From Deltaproteobacteria bacterium Ga0077539 (GTDB lineage: Bacteria; Myxococcota_A; Polyangia; Polyangiales; Ga0077539): DNA of 64,000 nt. Made by a program: the position numbers and the translations under genes. The stretch lies in contig LNEO01000123.1 of assembly GCA_001465015.1 (NCBI GenBank), positions 62,001 to 126,000 of the forward strand, read 5' to 3'. Below are positions 35,180 through 43,823 of the stretch, piece by piece. Numbering within the stretch: the stretch's first letter is position 1; each line of letters opens with the position of its first letter. The notes under the pieces are model-generated. The model did no database searches. It saw only the letters and a list, made by a program, of their open reading frames with translations, and was not told the origin of the DNA.

Positions 35180-36229
35180 GTGGGAATGGATCAACTCGAG
35201 GCGCACCTCGACCGAGGTTGGGAGTGCGTCTCCAAGGGCGACTTCAAGGGCGCTCGCGCCGCGGCGCGCCGCGCGCTGCAAGCGAAAAAGGCTTCGCCCG
35301 AAGCCCACCACCTGCTCGGCTACGTCGCGCAACACGAGGGCGACTCGGACGAAGCGCTGGAGCACTACCGCGAGGCGATCTCGCTCGACGACGGGTACAT
35401 CGACGCCTACCTCGACGCGGCCGAGGTGCTCATCCACCCGATCGGCGAGTTCGAAGAGGCCATCGCGATGTGCGAAGAAGTCCTCGAGTTCGCGGAGACC
35501 GACGACGTCATCGTCGACGCGCTGCTGCTCAAATTCGACGCGCTGCTCGCGAAGGACTCGCGCGAGGAGGCGGCGCGCGTGCTCGACGCGCTGCCCAAGC
35601 CCCCGTTCGCCAATCCGCAGCAGACGTTTCTGGTCGGCCGCGCGTATTTCGAGGCGAAGCGCGCGCGAGACGCGCTCCCGCTCCTCGAGAAGGCGATCGA
35701 GAAGGACCCAGACAACCCCGACGCCCACTACTATATCGCGCTCGCGGCCGACGAGCTCGGCGATCGACGACGCGCCACGGTGGCGTTTCTCGAGGCGAGA
35801 GAGCTCGACCTTCGTGCGCCGGCAGCGCCTTGGTCAGTCGAACGCGAGACCTTTCAGCGCACCGTCGAGAAGGCCGTCGCCAAGCTCACGCCCGACAAGC
35901 TCGCCCAGCTCAAGGACTCGCTGGTGCTCGTCGCCGACGCCCCAGGCATGGAGGTCGTTGCGGACGGCGTAGACCCGCGCGCGGGCGTTCTCTTGGACGC
36001 GGTCGCCGCTGTCGGAGAGCCCCCGCCCATCGCTCAGCGAGTGTTCATCTATCAACGCAACATCGAGCGCGTCGTCGGCGGCATCGAGCAGGTCGAAGAC
36101 GAGATCGCCGCACAGCTCGAAGAAGAGATCGCGCACGTGATGGGCGCGGCTGCTGCACCGCAAGAGAAGTCCTCGGACGACCCGGTCATCTCGGCGACGC
36201 GCACCAAGGCCCCTTCGCGGGTCAAGTAG
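35180..36229 (+). CDS. TPR protein fused to a degenerate minimal zincin domain
   Basis: 349 residues. Residues ~1-215 are TPR helices (CVSKGDFKGARAAARRALQ, DEALEHYREAISLDDGYIDAYLDAA and others). Residues ~215-330 follow the zincin-like metallopeptidase family (PF06262 type): a WSVERETFQRTVEKAV start, a VxDAPGMEVV segment, a YQRNIER strand, then the helix that normally carries HExxH. Here the helix reads EEEIAHVMG at 314-322, keeping the glutamate and second histidine (H319) but replacing the first zinc histidine with Glu. The protein is soluble and probably non-proteolytic, a scaffold. The GTG is preferred by RBS spacing. It overlaps the convergent RluA gene by 8 bases. Confidence 0.82.
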   Translation: MGMDQLEAHLDRGWECVSKGDFKGARAAARRALQAKKASPEAHHLLGYVAQHEGDSDEALEHYREAISLDDGYIDAYLDAAEVLIHPIGEFEEAIAMCEEVLEFAETDDVIVDALLLKFDALLAKDSREEAARVLDALPKPPFANPQQTFLVGRAYFEAKRARDALPLLEKAIEKDPDNPDAHYYIALAADELGDRRRATVAFLEARELDLRAPAAPWSVERETFQRTVEKAVAKLTPDKLAQLKDSLVLVADAPGMEVVADGVDPRAGVLLDAVAAVGEPPPIAQRVFIYQRNIERVVGGIEQVEDEIAAQLEEEIAHVMGAAAAPQEKSSDDPVISATRTKAPSRVK

Positions 36230-36899
36230 CGGGATCGAGCGCCGCCCATAGATTCAAGTAGTCCAGCGGCGCTGGGCAGTCGATCACCACGTCGCCCGCG
36301 AGCGAGACGCGAGCGAGGTGGAGCATCACGCGCCCGGCCGCAACGACGGCGCCGTCCGACAGCGTGAGCCGCGATCGGCCTCGGTACGCGCGATCGCCGA
36401 GGATGGGGTTGCCCGCCTTCGCGCAGTGGACGCGGAGCTGATGCGTTCGGCCGGTGTACGGGACGAGCTCGACCCACGCAGCCTCTCCGCGCCGTTCGCG
36501 GACGCGCATCGCGCTGTGCGCGGGTTCGCGCTCGCGTCCGCCGCCGGCGACTCGAAGGTTGGGGTTGCGCGGGTTCGTTCCGATGTCCCAGCGGTATTCG
36601 GCGTGCTCGGCGGGGGGCGCTGGGCTGACGAGGGCGTGGTATTCGCGCTCGTACGCGCCGCGGGCCTTGGTGGCGGCGCCCCTTCGCGTCGCCTCGAAGT
36701 TCAGGGCGAACAGCACGACGCCCGAGACCTCGAGATCGAGCCGCGAGAGCGGGTGCAGCGCCTCGGTTTCACCGATGAACGACCGCACCCTCTCGAGCAG
36801 CGACACATGACCTTCGTGCGGCGTCGTCGGCAGGCCGGGCGACTTGCGGACGCCGATCCAGTGCGCGTCTCGATACAACACCTCGATTTCGACCGTCAC
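36222..36899 (-). CDS. RluA-family pseudouridine synthase
   Basis: 225 residues. The catalytic HPLSRLDLEVSG segment has Asp55 in the RLD motif, and PYTGRTHQLRVH lies in the second half; both mark RluA/RluC/RluD enzymes. There is no N-terminal S4 domain, so this is a short form like RluA or TruC. It isomerises uridine to pseudouridine in rRNA or tRNA; the target site cannot be told from sequence. The start overlaps the upstream stop (ATGA), so it is coupled to the PEP-synthase-like gene. Confidence 0.9.
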   Translation of the reverse strand: MTVEIEVLYRDAHWIGVRKSPGLPTTPHEGHVSLLERVRSFIGETEALHPLSRLDLEVSGVVLFALNFEATRRGAATKARGAYEREYHALVSPAPPAEHAEYRWDIGTNPRNPNLRVAGGGREREPAHSAMRVRERRGEAAWVELVPYTGRTHQLRVHCAKAGNPILGDRAYRGRSRLTLSDGAVVAAGRVMLHLARVSLAGDVVIDCPAPLDYLNLWAALDPAT

Positions 36900-39526
36900 G
36901 AACCAGCGCTCCGATCGTCGTCAGGCTCGGGATCCAAGCGGTCCACGGTGCCCGCGTGTCCATCGACCTCCACCAGCTCGCCGTCCCGCAAGACGCGAGA
37001 GGCGCCGTCGACGTTGACGACCGTCGCGACGCCGTACTCACGCGCGACGAGCGAGGCGTGAGACAGCGCGCCGCCGAGCTCGGTCACGACTCCCGCGGCC
37101 GTCAGAAACAGCGGCGTCCAGCCGACGTCGGCCACAGGAACAACCAGGATTTCTCCTGGTCGAAGCTTCGCCCCGTCCTTCGGTTCTCTCAAGATGCGCA
37201 CCGCGCCGCGCGCTCGCCCAGCGGAAGCGCCGATGCCTTGCAGCCTTCTGCGCGATGCGCCCGTGCGTTGGGCGCTCACGATGGGCGGAGCGCCGACGAA
37301 CGAGTTGGGCGGATCTGGCCTGGCACAGTCGCGCAGATACTCGGCCCTTCGCGCTCGAACGAGCGCCGCGACGTCCGCGACCCCGCCTCGCAAGAACTCT
37401 CGCACCTCGTCGATCGAGAGAAAGAACGCTCCGTCCGCGCCGCACTCGGGCTCGAAGCGCTCGAGTCGGCGAGAGACCTCGAGCGCGAGCGTTCGGAAGT
37501 AGCCGAGCACCTCGGTCACGTGCGCGCGCATTCGCTCGCGGAGCTTCAAGAACTTTCGCGCCCTTGCGAGCACCCGTCGCGCGAGCGGACGAAGCGGCGA
37601 AGACAGCCGGGCGAGCCAGGCGGACTCAGCCCGCTCTCGGCCACGGATCTGCGCGTCGACCCGAGCCAGCGGCGCGGAGGTTCCGTGCGCGTGCGCGCGC
37701 AGCGCGGCGAACACGGTCGTTGGATCCTCGCGCCAACGAGGCGTCGAAAGCTCGGCCTCGCGAGGCGCGCGAAACCCATACGCTCGGAGAAATGCCTCGA
37801 TCGATCGCCGCGTCCGACCTTCGGGAAGCGCGTCGATCGAGAGCCTGTCGGCCGGAGTCTGTTCGATGATCGCCCTCGCCGCTGGCTCGCGATCGAGGCC
37901 CGCCGCGATGTGCGCGAGGGCGATGCCCGGCAGCGCGCTCTCGAGCTCTGCGTTGCCCGACAACAGCGCGCGCTCGAGCTGTTCTGCGTCGGCCCGGACC
38001 GTCACGCGCAAGAGCGTCCGCACGAGTACGACCGACGACAGGACCCCAGAGGCGCACGTGAGCATCAAGGCGCCCGTTCGATCGAGCATGGCCTCGACGC
38101 TCTCGAGCTCGAGCGCGAGCTCTGCGCGGGTCAACGGGCCGAACGCTACGTCGTCGAAGCGATCGCGAAAGCGCGTCGCGTCCCGCTCGAACACCTCGAC
38201 GCGCTGATCGAGCTCGGCGTTCTCGGCGATGTATCGCGCGGTGATCGCTGGCACGCGAAGCAAAAAGCTCGCCCACGAACCTCGCTCGATTTGCGAGACA
38301 ACCTCGTCGACGCCACCTCCACCGCCGAACTCCAAGAGCTGTCTCGGGTCGAGCGCAGGCACCTGCGCGGCGATCGAGAGAAAGTGCGTGAGGTTGAGGT
38401 AGATGCGTCCGTCGAAGCGGCCGACGAGCTCGACGTCATCGGGCACGTCGCAGCCCAGCGCGCCAAACGCCCGACGAAACCCATGATCGCTGAACGCCGC
38501 TGCGATCGACCAGGTCAGCGGCGTCGCGACGCCGGGTAGCGCCTCGCCCACGTTGACGTTGCTCCACACCCATCGCGAGCGAGCGTCATCGAGCTCGTGG
38601 GGCTGCACGATGGGCCGCGCTTGGACGATCCAGGGCGTCGGTCCATCGAAGGCGAACTCGATGTCGCGCCGAGCGCCGAGCACGCGCTCGACCGCGCGAG
38701 CGGCCCCTGCGAGCTCGTGGAGCTGCGCGTGGTCGAGTGATGGAGTCCGCGCGGGAGGATCGAGCTTTTCGAGCTGAGTTCCACCAGAGGGCTGAAGGCG
38801 CGCGACGACGTGTTTATCGGAGATCACCTCGGAGACGATCGAGCCGTCCTCTCGGGACAACACCCAGACATCGGGCGCGACGACACCGTCGACCACCGTC
38901 GAGCCGAGCCCGATCGTGGCCTCGACGCGCATCGTTCCCGACGCGCGTCGCACGGGGTCCTCTGTGAAGAGCACGCCCGCGCTCGTCGCGTCGACGACGC
39001 GCTGAACGAGCAGCGCCATCGACGGAGCATCTCTTGGCGCCATCCGCGCGAGGTACGACAGCGCCCGCTCATCGAACAGCCGCTCGAAGACAGTGCGCAC
39101 CGCGCGTTCGAGCCCCGCGACGTCCCGCACCCCGAGGACCGTCGAGAAGACCCCTGCCCCCGCCGCGCTTCGAGTGTCTTCGCTGAGCGAGCTCGAGCGG
39201 ACCGCGACCAGCGGAGCGTCGAGCCGCTCGAACATCGCGACGATCTCTCTCCAGCCGGGCTCTGGGAGCGGCGAGCGCGCGAGCGCGGCGCGCAGCTTGA
39301 CGAGCTTGTCTTCACGCCGCTGGCTCTCGGGCCCCGCGACGAGCCGCTCGGGCCACTGCGCTTGGGGCAACGACGCCTCGATGAAGCTCCGAAAATACTC
39401 GGCGGCGATCGCGAAGCCAGGCGGGACCTTGACCCCCGTCGTCGTGCAGAGGGCGGCGAGCGCGGCGGTCTTCTCACCGAAGCGGGCGGGGTCTCGAGCG
39501 GCCGCGAGCGAGGCGACGACGCTCAT
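36896..39526 (-). CDS. PEP-synthase / rifampicin-phosphotransferase-like enzyme
   Basis: 876 residues. The N-terminal ATP-grasp (PPDK-type) domain covers ~20-320: VKVPPGFAIA, AVRSSSLSEDTRSAAGAGVFS, and PWIVQARPI at its end. A long middle domain follows. The C-terminal swivelling domain has VGWTPLFLTAAGVVTELGGALSHASLVAREYG with the phospho-carrier histidine H823. The length, the GWTPLF motif and the His position recall rifampicin phosphotransferases (867 residues, His825 in Listeria from memory) more than the ~790-residue PpsA. Either rifamycin-type antibiotic inactivation or transfer to another substrate is possible. No TIM-barrel PEP synthase signature was seen. It is coupled to an RluA synthase. 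Confidence 0.82.
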   Translation of the reverse strand: MSVVASLAAARDPARFGEKTAALAALCTTTGVKVPPGFAIAAEYFRSFIEASLPQAQWPERLVAGPESQRREDKLVKLRAALARSPLPEPGWREIVAMFERLDAPLVAVRSSSLSEDTRSAAGAGVFSTVLGVRDVAGLERAVRTVFERLFDERALSYLARMAPRDAPSMALLVQRVVDATSAGVLFTEDPVRRASGTMRVEATIGLGSTVVDGVVAPDVWVLSREDGSIVSEVISDKHVVARLQPSGGTQLEKLDPPARTPSLDHAQLHELAGAARAVERVLGARRDIEFAFDGPTPWIVQARPIVQPHELDDARSRWVWSNVNVGEALPGVATPLTWSIAAAFSDHGFRRAFGALGCDVPDDVELVGRFDGRIYLNLTHFLSIAAQVPALDPRQLLEFGGGGGVDEVVSQIERGSWASFLLRVPAITARYIAENAELDQRVEVFERDATRFRDRFDDVAFGPLTRAELALELESVEAMLDRTGALMLTCASGVLSSVVLVRTLLRVTVRADAEQLERALLSGNAELESALPGIALAHIAAGLDREPAARAIIEQTPADRLSIDALPEGRTRRSIEAFLRAYGFRAPREAELSTPRWREDPTTVFAALRAHAHGTSAPLARVDAQIRGRERAESAWLARLSSPLRPLARRVLARARKFLKLRERMRAHVTEVLGYFRTLALEVSRRLERFEPECGADGAFFLSIDEVREFLRGGVADVAALVRARRAEYLRDCARPDPPNSFVGAPPIVSAQRTGASRRRLQGIGASAGRARGAVRILREPKDGAKLRPGEILVVPVADVGWTPLFLTAAGVVTELGGALSHASLVAREYGVATVVNVDGASRVLRDGELVEVDGHAGTVDRLDPEPDDDRSAGS

Positions 39527-39820
39527 GTTCTCTCTGCCGCAAGGGTCATGGGGTTCGATCGTGTCATCGACGAAGAGCTCATTCGGGTAAGGGCTGTGAC
39601 GGGCCGCGCGCAACGCGGGGCGCCGCCGAAATGACCGGCGGCCACGCCGGATCCTGGCGAACGGTGGAGGTTGCCGCGCGGACACGCTCGCGTCGAGAAC
39701 CCTCCGCAACTCGTTTGATTACATCGCCTTTTCGACGGTCGCACGGCGAGCTGAGCCCGGGGTTGTTCGGTCCATCGAAATCGTGACGAACGCGCGCGTC
39801 GCGTGCTACCCGCTCTCGCG

Positions 39821-41278
39821 ATGGCGCTGATGATTCACGATCGCGCGGATCGACCGCAAGACACTCAGTCTCTCGACGCGCTCGACGACGACCACTTTCA
39901 CGACGAGTGCGGGGTGTTCGGGGTGTTCGGTCACGCCGAAGCGGCAAACCTGACGTATCTCGGGCTCCACGCGCTTCAGCACCGCGGCCAGGAGTCGGCC
40001 GGGATCGTCACCGTCGACCGAGGCACGACGCACGCGCACCGCGGGATGGGCCTCGTTCAAGACGTGTTCGATCCAACGTCGATCGCCAAGCTTCCGGGAG
40101 ACGTCTCGATCGGCCACGTTCGCTACTCGACCGCGGGCGGATCGTTCTTGAAGAACGCGCAGCCCTTTGCGGTCGAGGTCCGCGGCATGTCGCTCGCCGT
40201 CGCGCACAACGGCAACCTCACCAACACCGACGAGCTGCACGCGATGCTCGAGGCGCGCGGGGCGATCTTTCAGACGACGACCGACACCGAGCTGCTGTTG
40301 CACCTCGTCGCGCACTCTCCCAAGGACACCGCGGTCGACCGCGTGATTCACGCGCTCTCGCAGGTGCGCGGCGCATACAGCCTCCTCGTGCTCGTCGGCG
40401 ACACGCTCATCGCGGCGCGCGACCCGCACGGGCTGCGGCCGTTGAGCTTGGGGATCTTCGCGCGAGCCCACGTGCTCGCGAGCGAGCCGACGGCGTTCGA
40501 GCTCATCGCCGCGGAGTTCGTGCGCGAGGTCGAGCCTGGCGAGGTGCTCGTCATCGACCGGTCGGGCGTTCGATCGCTGCGGCCGTTCGACGCGGCGCCG
40601 GCGAAGTTCTGCGTTTTCGAGTATGTGTACTTCGCGCGGCCCGACTCGCGGCTCAACGGCCGAAGCGTCTACGAGGCGCGCCGCGCGATGGGAAAGCGAC
40701 TCGCCATCGAGAGCCCGATCGACGCGGACGTCGTGATCGCGGTGCCGGACTCCGGCGTGCCGGCGGCGATCGGCTTCGCCGAGCAGTCAGGCACAGCTTT
40801 TCAAATGGGGTTGATTCGGTCGCACTACGTCGGCCGCACGTTCATCGAACCCCAGCAGTCGATTCGGCACTTTGGCGTGCGGCTCAAGCTCTCGCCGGTG
40901 CGCGACGTCCTTCAAGGAAGGCGCGTCGTCGTCGTCGACGACTCGATCGTTCGAGGGACGACCTCGCGCAAGATCGTGAAGATGCTCCGCGACGCGGGCG
41001 CCCGCGAGGTTCACCTGCGCATCTCGTCGCCCCCGACGCGGTGGCCCTGCTTCTACGGAATCGACACGCCCAACCGCCGCGAGCTCATCGCCGCGAGCCA
41101 CTCGATCGAAGAGATCAGCCGCTACATCACGAGCGACACGCTGTCGTATTTGTCCACCGAGGGGCTGCGGCAAGCCGTGGGCTACGACCCGGCCACGGGC
41201 GACGGTCACTGCGAAGCGTGCTTCAGCGGCGACTACCCGATTCCGCTCGTCGCGCCCGAGCGCCTCGTTCGAGGTTGA
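39821..41278 (+). CDS. purF: Amidophosphoribosyltransferase
   Basis: 485 residues. It catalyses the first committed step of purine synthesis, PRPP + glutamine to phosphoribosylamine. The nucleophile Cys30 in [10 protein letters not shown] must be exposed by cleavage of a 29-residue propeptide (26 if the ATG at 39830 is used), longer than in Bacillus. The glutaminase domain shows [11 protein letters not shown] and IAHNGNLTN-like motifs. The phosphoribosyl domain has the PRPP loop [17 protein letters not shown]. The terminal [12 protein letters not shown] holds the cysteines of the structural iron-sulfur cluster type found in B. subtilis PurF. It is unlinked to purQL (37 kb away). Intact. Confidence 0.96.
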   Translation: MALMIHDRADRPQDTQSLDALDDDHFHDECGVFGVFGHAEAANLTYLGLHALQHRGQESAGIVTVDRGTTHAHRGMGLVQDVFDPTSIAKLPGDVSIGHVRYSTAGGSFLKNAQPFAVEVRGMSLAVAHNGNLTNTDELHAMLEARGAIFQTTTDTELLLHLVAHSPKDTAVDRVIHALSQVRGAYSLLVLVGDTLIAARDPHGLRPLSLGIFARAHVLASEPTAFELIAAEFVREVEPGEVLVIDRSGVRSLRPFDAAPAKFCVFEYVYFARPDSRLNGRSVYEARRAMGKRLAIESPIDADVVIAVPDSGVPAAIGFAEQSGTAFQMGLIRSHYVGRTFIEPQQSIRHFGVRLKLSPVRDVLQGRRVVVVDDSIVRGTTSRKIVKMLRDAGAREVHLRISSPPTRWPCFYGIDTPNRRELIAASHSIEEISRYITSDTLSYLSTEGLRQAVGYDPATGDGHCEACFSGDYPIPLVAPERLVRG

Positions 41279-41311
41279 CCCGCGCTGCGATTGCCGCAGA
41301 GTCTGCGACCG

Positions 41312-41830
41312 ATGCTCCTCGCGCTCGATGTCGTGGTCCTCGTGGCGGTGCTCGCGTACAGCGGAGGGTTGCTCGCGCTCGGCGCGATCGTCGCGCCCAC
41401 CGTCTTTCGCTCGGGAATGCAGGGGGCAGCCGACGTCATGACGACGATCTTCACGCGCTTCGACCGCGTGGCGATCGCGCTCTGCCTGGCGGCGCTCATC
41501 GGCGAGGCGGCGTCGGTGACGCTTCGTGGCGGCCCGATGACGCGCCCGCGCGTCGCCCGCGGCGCGCTCGTCGTGCTGTTCGCGCTGGGGGTCGCAGCGC
41601 AGTCGGGATACCTGTCGCCCAAGATCGCGCGGATGCACGCCGAAGGGGTTCAACGCAATGTCGGCGAGGCTGGAGCCGAGTTCGACCGCACCCACAACTG
41701 GTCGAGTCGAGTCGGAAAACTAACGGTTTCGCTGGCCATCGCGGCGTTGGTGGCGGTCCTGCTCGACCGCAAGGCAAACTCGTCACCATCCGGTGACCGC
41801 AGTGTTGACGCTGCGAAAACAAGCCAGTAG
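41312..41830 (+). CDS. DUF4149-like small membrane protein
   Basis: 172 residues with four predicted membrane segments (VVVLVAVLAYSGGLLALGAIV, FDRVAIALCLAALIGEA, GALVVLFALGVAAQSGY, LTVSLAIAALVAVLL). The layout, with a conserved FxR/FDR helix and a SPKIARMHAE segment before the last helix, resembles DUF4149/TMEM205-like proteins, whose function is unclear. It follows purF by 33 bases and precedes the BMC-domain gene by 17, so the three may be co-transcribed. Confidence 0.75.
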   Translation: MLLALDVVVLVAVLAYSGGLLALGAIVAPTVFRSGMQGAADVMTTIFTRFDRVAIALCLAALIGEAASVTLRGGPMTRPRVARGALVVLFALGVAAQSGYLSPKIARMHAEGVQRNVGEAGAEFDRTHNWSSRVGKLTVSLAIAALVAVLLDRKANSSPSGDRSVDAAKTSQ

Positions 41831-41847
41831 GGTCCGCGGCCGACGCC

Positions 41848-42474
41848 GTGGTCGCCCTCCGAACATTTACGTACATCGATGTGCTGCAGCCGCAGCTCGT
41901 GGGCTTTTTGCAAACGGTGTGCGCCGGCTTTCAGCCGCTGGACGGCATGGCGGCGCTCTTCGTCGAAATCGCCCCAGGAATCGCGATCAATTCGCTCACG
42001 GACGCCGCGCTCAAGCACGCGTCGGTGCTTCCGGGAATGCAGATCGTCGAGCGCGCGTACGGCCTGCTCGAGCTGCACGCGTTCGACCAGGGCGCCGTTC
42101 GCGCAGCGGGTGACGCCGTTCTCTCGCGGGCGGGCCTTCGTGAAGAAGACCGACTCGCGCCGAAGATCATCTCGCGCGAGATCATCTACGGAATCGACGG
42201 ACACCAGTCGATGCTGCTCAACAAGATGCGGCACGGCGACATGATCCGGCAGGGCGAGACGCTCTACGTGCTGGAGGTCCTACCCGCTGGCTACGCTGCT
42301 CTCGCCGCCAACGAAGCAGAGAAGGCCGCAGACATCCGGCTGCTCGAGGTGATCACCTTCGGAGCGTTCGGACGGCTCTACCTCTCGGGCACCGAAGAGA
42401 ACATCAAGCAGGCAGCGGAGGCTGCGGAGCGAGCGCTCGCCTCGATTCGCGGCCGCAGCGACGATAAGCGCTGA
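41848..42474 (+). CDS. Bacterial-microcompartment (BMC) domain protein, tandem type
   Basis: 208 residues. Residues ~33-95 fit a BMC fold: FVEIAPGIAINSLTDAALKHASV, the helix bearing the DAALK motif, then a strand and the second helix. Residues ~135-200 give a second related unit (VLPAGYAALAANEAEKAADIRLLEVITFG, then a strand and QAAEAAERALASI), as in trimeric BMC-T shell proteins. Shell proteins form the facets of metabolosomes, but no cargo enzyme or other shell gene lies within the window, so this one is isolated. The GTG start is not supported by a strong RBS. Family by eye; the second domain is the more certain. Confidence 0.7.
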   Translation: MVALRTFTYIDVLQPQLVGFLQTVCAGFQPLDGMAALFVEIAPGIAINSLTDAALKHASVLPGMQIVERAYGLLELHAFDQGAVRAAGDAVLSRAGLREEDRLAPKIISREIIYGIDGHQSMLLNKMRHGDMIRQGETLYVLEVLPAGYAALAANEAEKAADIRLLEVITFGAFGRLYLSGTEENIKQAAEAAERALASIRGRSDDKR

Positions 42475-42635
42475 GCGGGTTCGAAACGACTTTTCGATCG
42501 CGTCGGTCGACGGCGCGGACTTCGGCGGTAAAGTGACGCTGTCCCTTCGGGACGACAACGAGACGCTCGAACGCGAGCGACGAGCTTCGACTTCGACCTT
42601 CAACCACAACATCGATTGACCTTCGTCACGTTTCT

Positions 42636-42641
42636 AGGAGG
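42636..42641 (+). promoter_or_regulatory. Strong ribosome binding site
   Basis: AGGAGG 7 bases before the ATG at 42649, the best Shine-Dalgarno in this part of the window. It suggests high expression of the following cysteine-rich lipoprotein. Confidence 0.75.
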
Positions 42642-42648
42642 AATTTGA

Positions 42649-43644
42649 ATGCGTACGCCAATCCGAGCCGCTGCCACTGTCGTCGCAGCCTTCGCGCTGA
42701 TGCACTGCGGGCAGCCGCCGCCGCCGAACGACGTCCCCGCCGCCGACGCGTCGATGATGACGGATACCCGGCCTGAAGCGAGCACCGGCCCGTCGCCGGC
42801 AGGAAACCCCTGTACCGACGACAACATGTGTGGATCGCTGACCTGCGACACGAGCTTCCCGGGCGGGCTCTGCACATCGACGACCTGCACGCAGAACGCG
42901 AGCCAGGCCAACGAAGCGATGCAGTGCGGTGGCACCGGCTCGACCTGCCTCACGATCGGCGATGGCGCCATGGCCAACTCTTTTTGTCTCAAGTCGTGCC
43001 GCCCGACGATGAACCCCAACTGCCGCCCTGGCCACGTCTGCAGCGGCTTCTGGTACACGCGCATGGGCGGCATGCCGGACTCGCCCGGCTGCTTCCCGTT
43101 CTGCTCGGAAGACGCGCACTGCAACATGGGCCAGCGCTGCAACCCCCGCACGGGAACCTGCCAGATGGCCGCGCCGAACCCCGCGCTGCTCTCCGACGGG
43201 CAGCCGTGCCGCATCCCCAGTGGGATGGCTCCCTCGCCGTGCAAGGGCATCTGCTTCCGCGTCGTGACCGGCAACCCGACGGGCATCTGCGGATCGTTCA
43301 TCAACCTCGCAACGGCGTCGATGTGCCCCGACAATCCTGAGGTGCTCCAGCCGCTCGGCCGCATGGGCCAGGACAACCTCGGCCTCTGCATCTTCCGCCA
43401 GTGCACCGCGACGCAGTGCTGCCCCAACGGCCTCGTTTGCGAAGGCGACGGCGACATGGGCGCGTGCAGCATCGACGATCCAATGCAGGCGAACATCGCG
43501 TGCGCCGGCGGCGGCGATGCCGGCGCCGACGCTGGGCGTCCGGACTCGGGCGTCGTAACCGACTCGGGCGTCGTGACGGACTCGGGCGTCGCGACCGACT
43601 CGGGCGTCGCGACCGACTCGGGCGTCGACGCTTCGGGCGGCTGA
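42649..43644 (+). CDS. Cysteine-rich lipoprotein, copy 1
   Basis: 331 residues. The lipoprotein signal ends FALMHC. The core (~50-285) has about 24 cysteines in motifs such as GPSPAGNPCTDDNMCG, MQCGGTGSTCLTIGDG, NCRPGHVCSGFWYT, SPGCFPFCSEDAHC and CTATQCCPNGLVC. The C-terminus is a tandem DSGVVT/DSGVAT tail. It is a paralogue of the next gene with nearly the same cysteine spacing and GFWYT, ICFRVV and GSxID/NL blocks. Probably a surface disulfide-rich protein; function unknown. A GC-rich hairpin follows it at ~43678. Confidence 0.85.
   Translation: MRTPIRAAATVVAAFALMHCGQPPPPNDVPAADASMMTDTRPEASTGPSPAGNPCTDDNMCGSLTCDTSFPGGLCTSTTCTQNASQANEAMQCGGTGSTCLTIGDGAMANSFCLKSCRPTMNPNCRPGHVCSGFWYTRMGGMPDSPGCFPFCSEDAHCNMGQRCNPRTGTCQMAAPNPALLSDGQPCRIPSGMAPSPCKGICFRVVTGNPTGICGSFINLATASMCPDNPEVLQPLGRMGQDNLGLCIFRQCTATQCCPNGLVCEGDGDMGACSIDDPMQANIACAGGGDAGADAGRPDSGVVTDSGVVTDSGVATDSGVATDSGVDASGG
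43543..43629. repeat. 18-bp tandem repeat in lipoprotein 3' end
   Basis: About 4.8 copies of an 18-base unit (GACTCGGGCGTCGYRACS) encoding DSGV(V/A)T. Changes in copy number keep frame and would alter tail length only. Confidence 0.85.
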
Positions 43645-43677
43645 TCCGCATCGATCGGCGCGTCTGACTGACGCGAG

Positions 43678-43718
43678 AGCCCCGGCCGCACTGAAGAGTG
43701 TCGCCGGGGCTTCGTCAT
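43678..43718 (+). terminator. Probable hairpin terminator
   Basis: An 8-bp stem (AGCCCCGG/CCGGGGCT) with an 18-base loop lies 33 bases past the lipoprotein stop and is followed by a short T-rich stretch (TTCGTCATTTT). It separates the two paralogous lipoprotein genes. Confidence 0.55.
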
Positions 43719-43823
43719 TTTCGCATTCTGAAGAGAAGCGTCGCGGATCACGGGGACTTGTGGTTGGGGCGGATGTCAATCGCACAGCATGCATGTAGAC
43801 TCTTGCACTGGAGTCCCAACACG

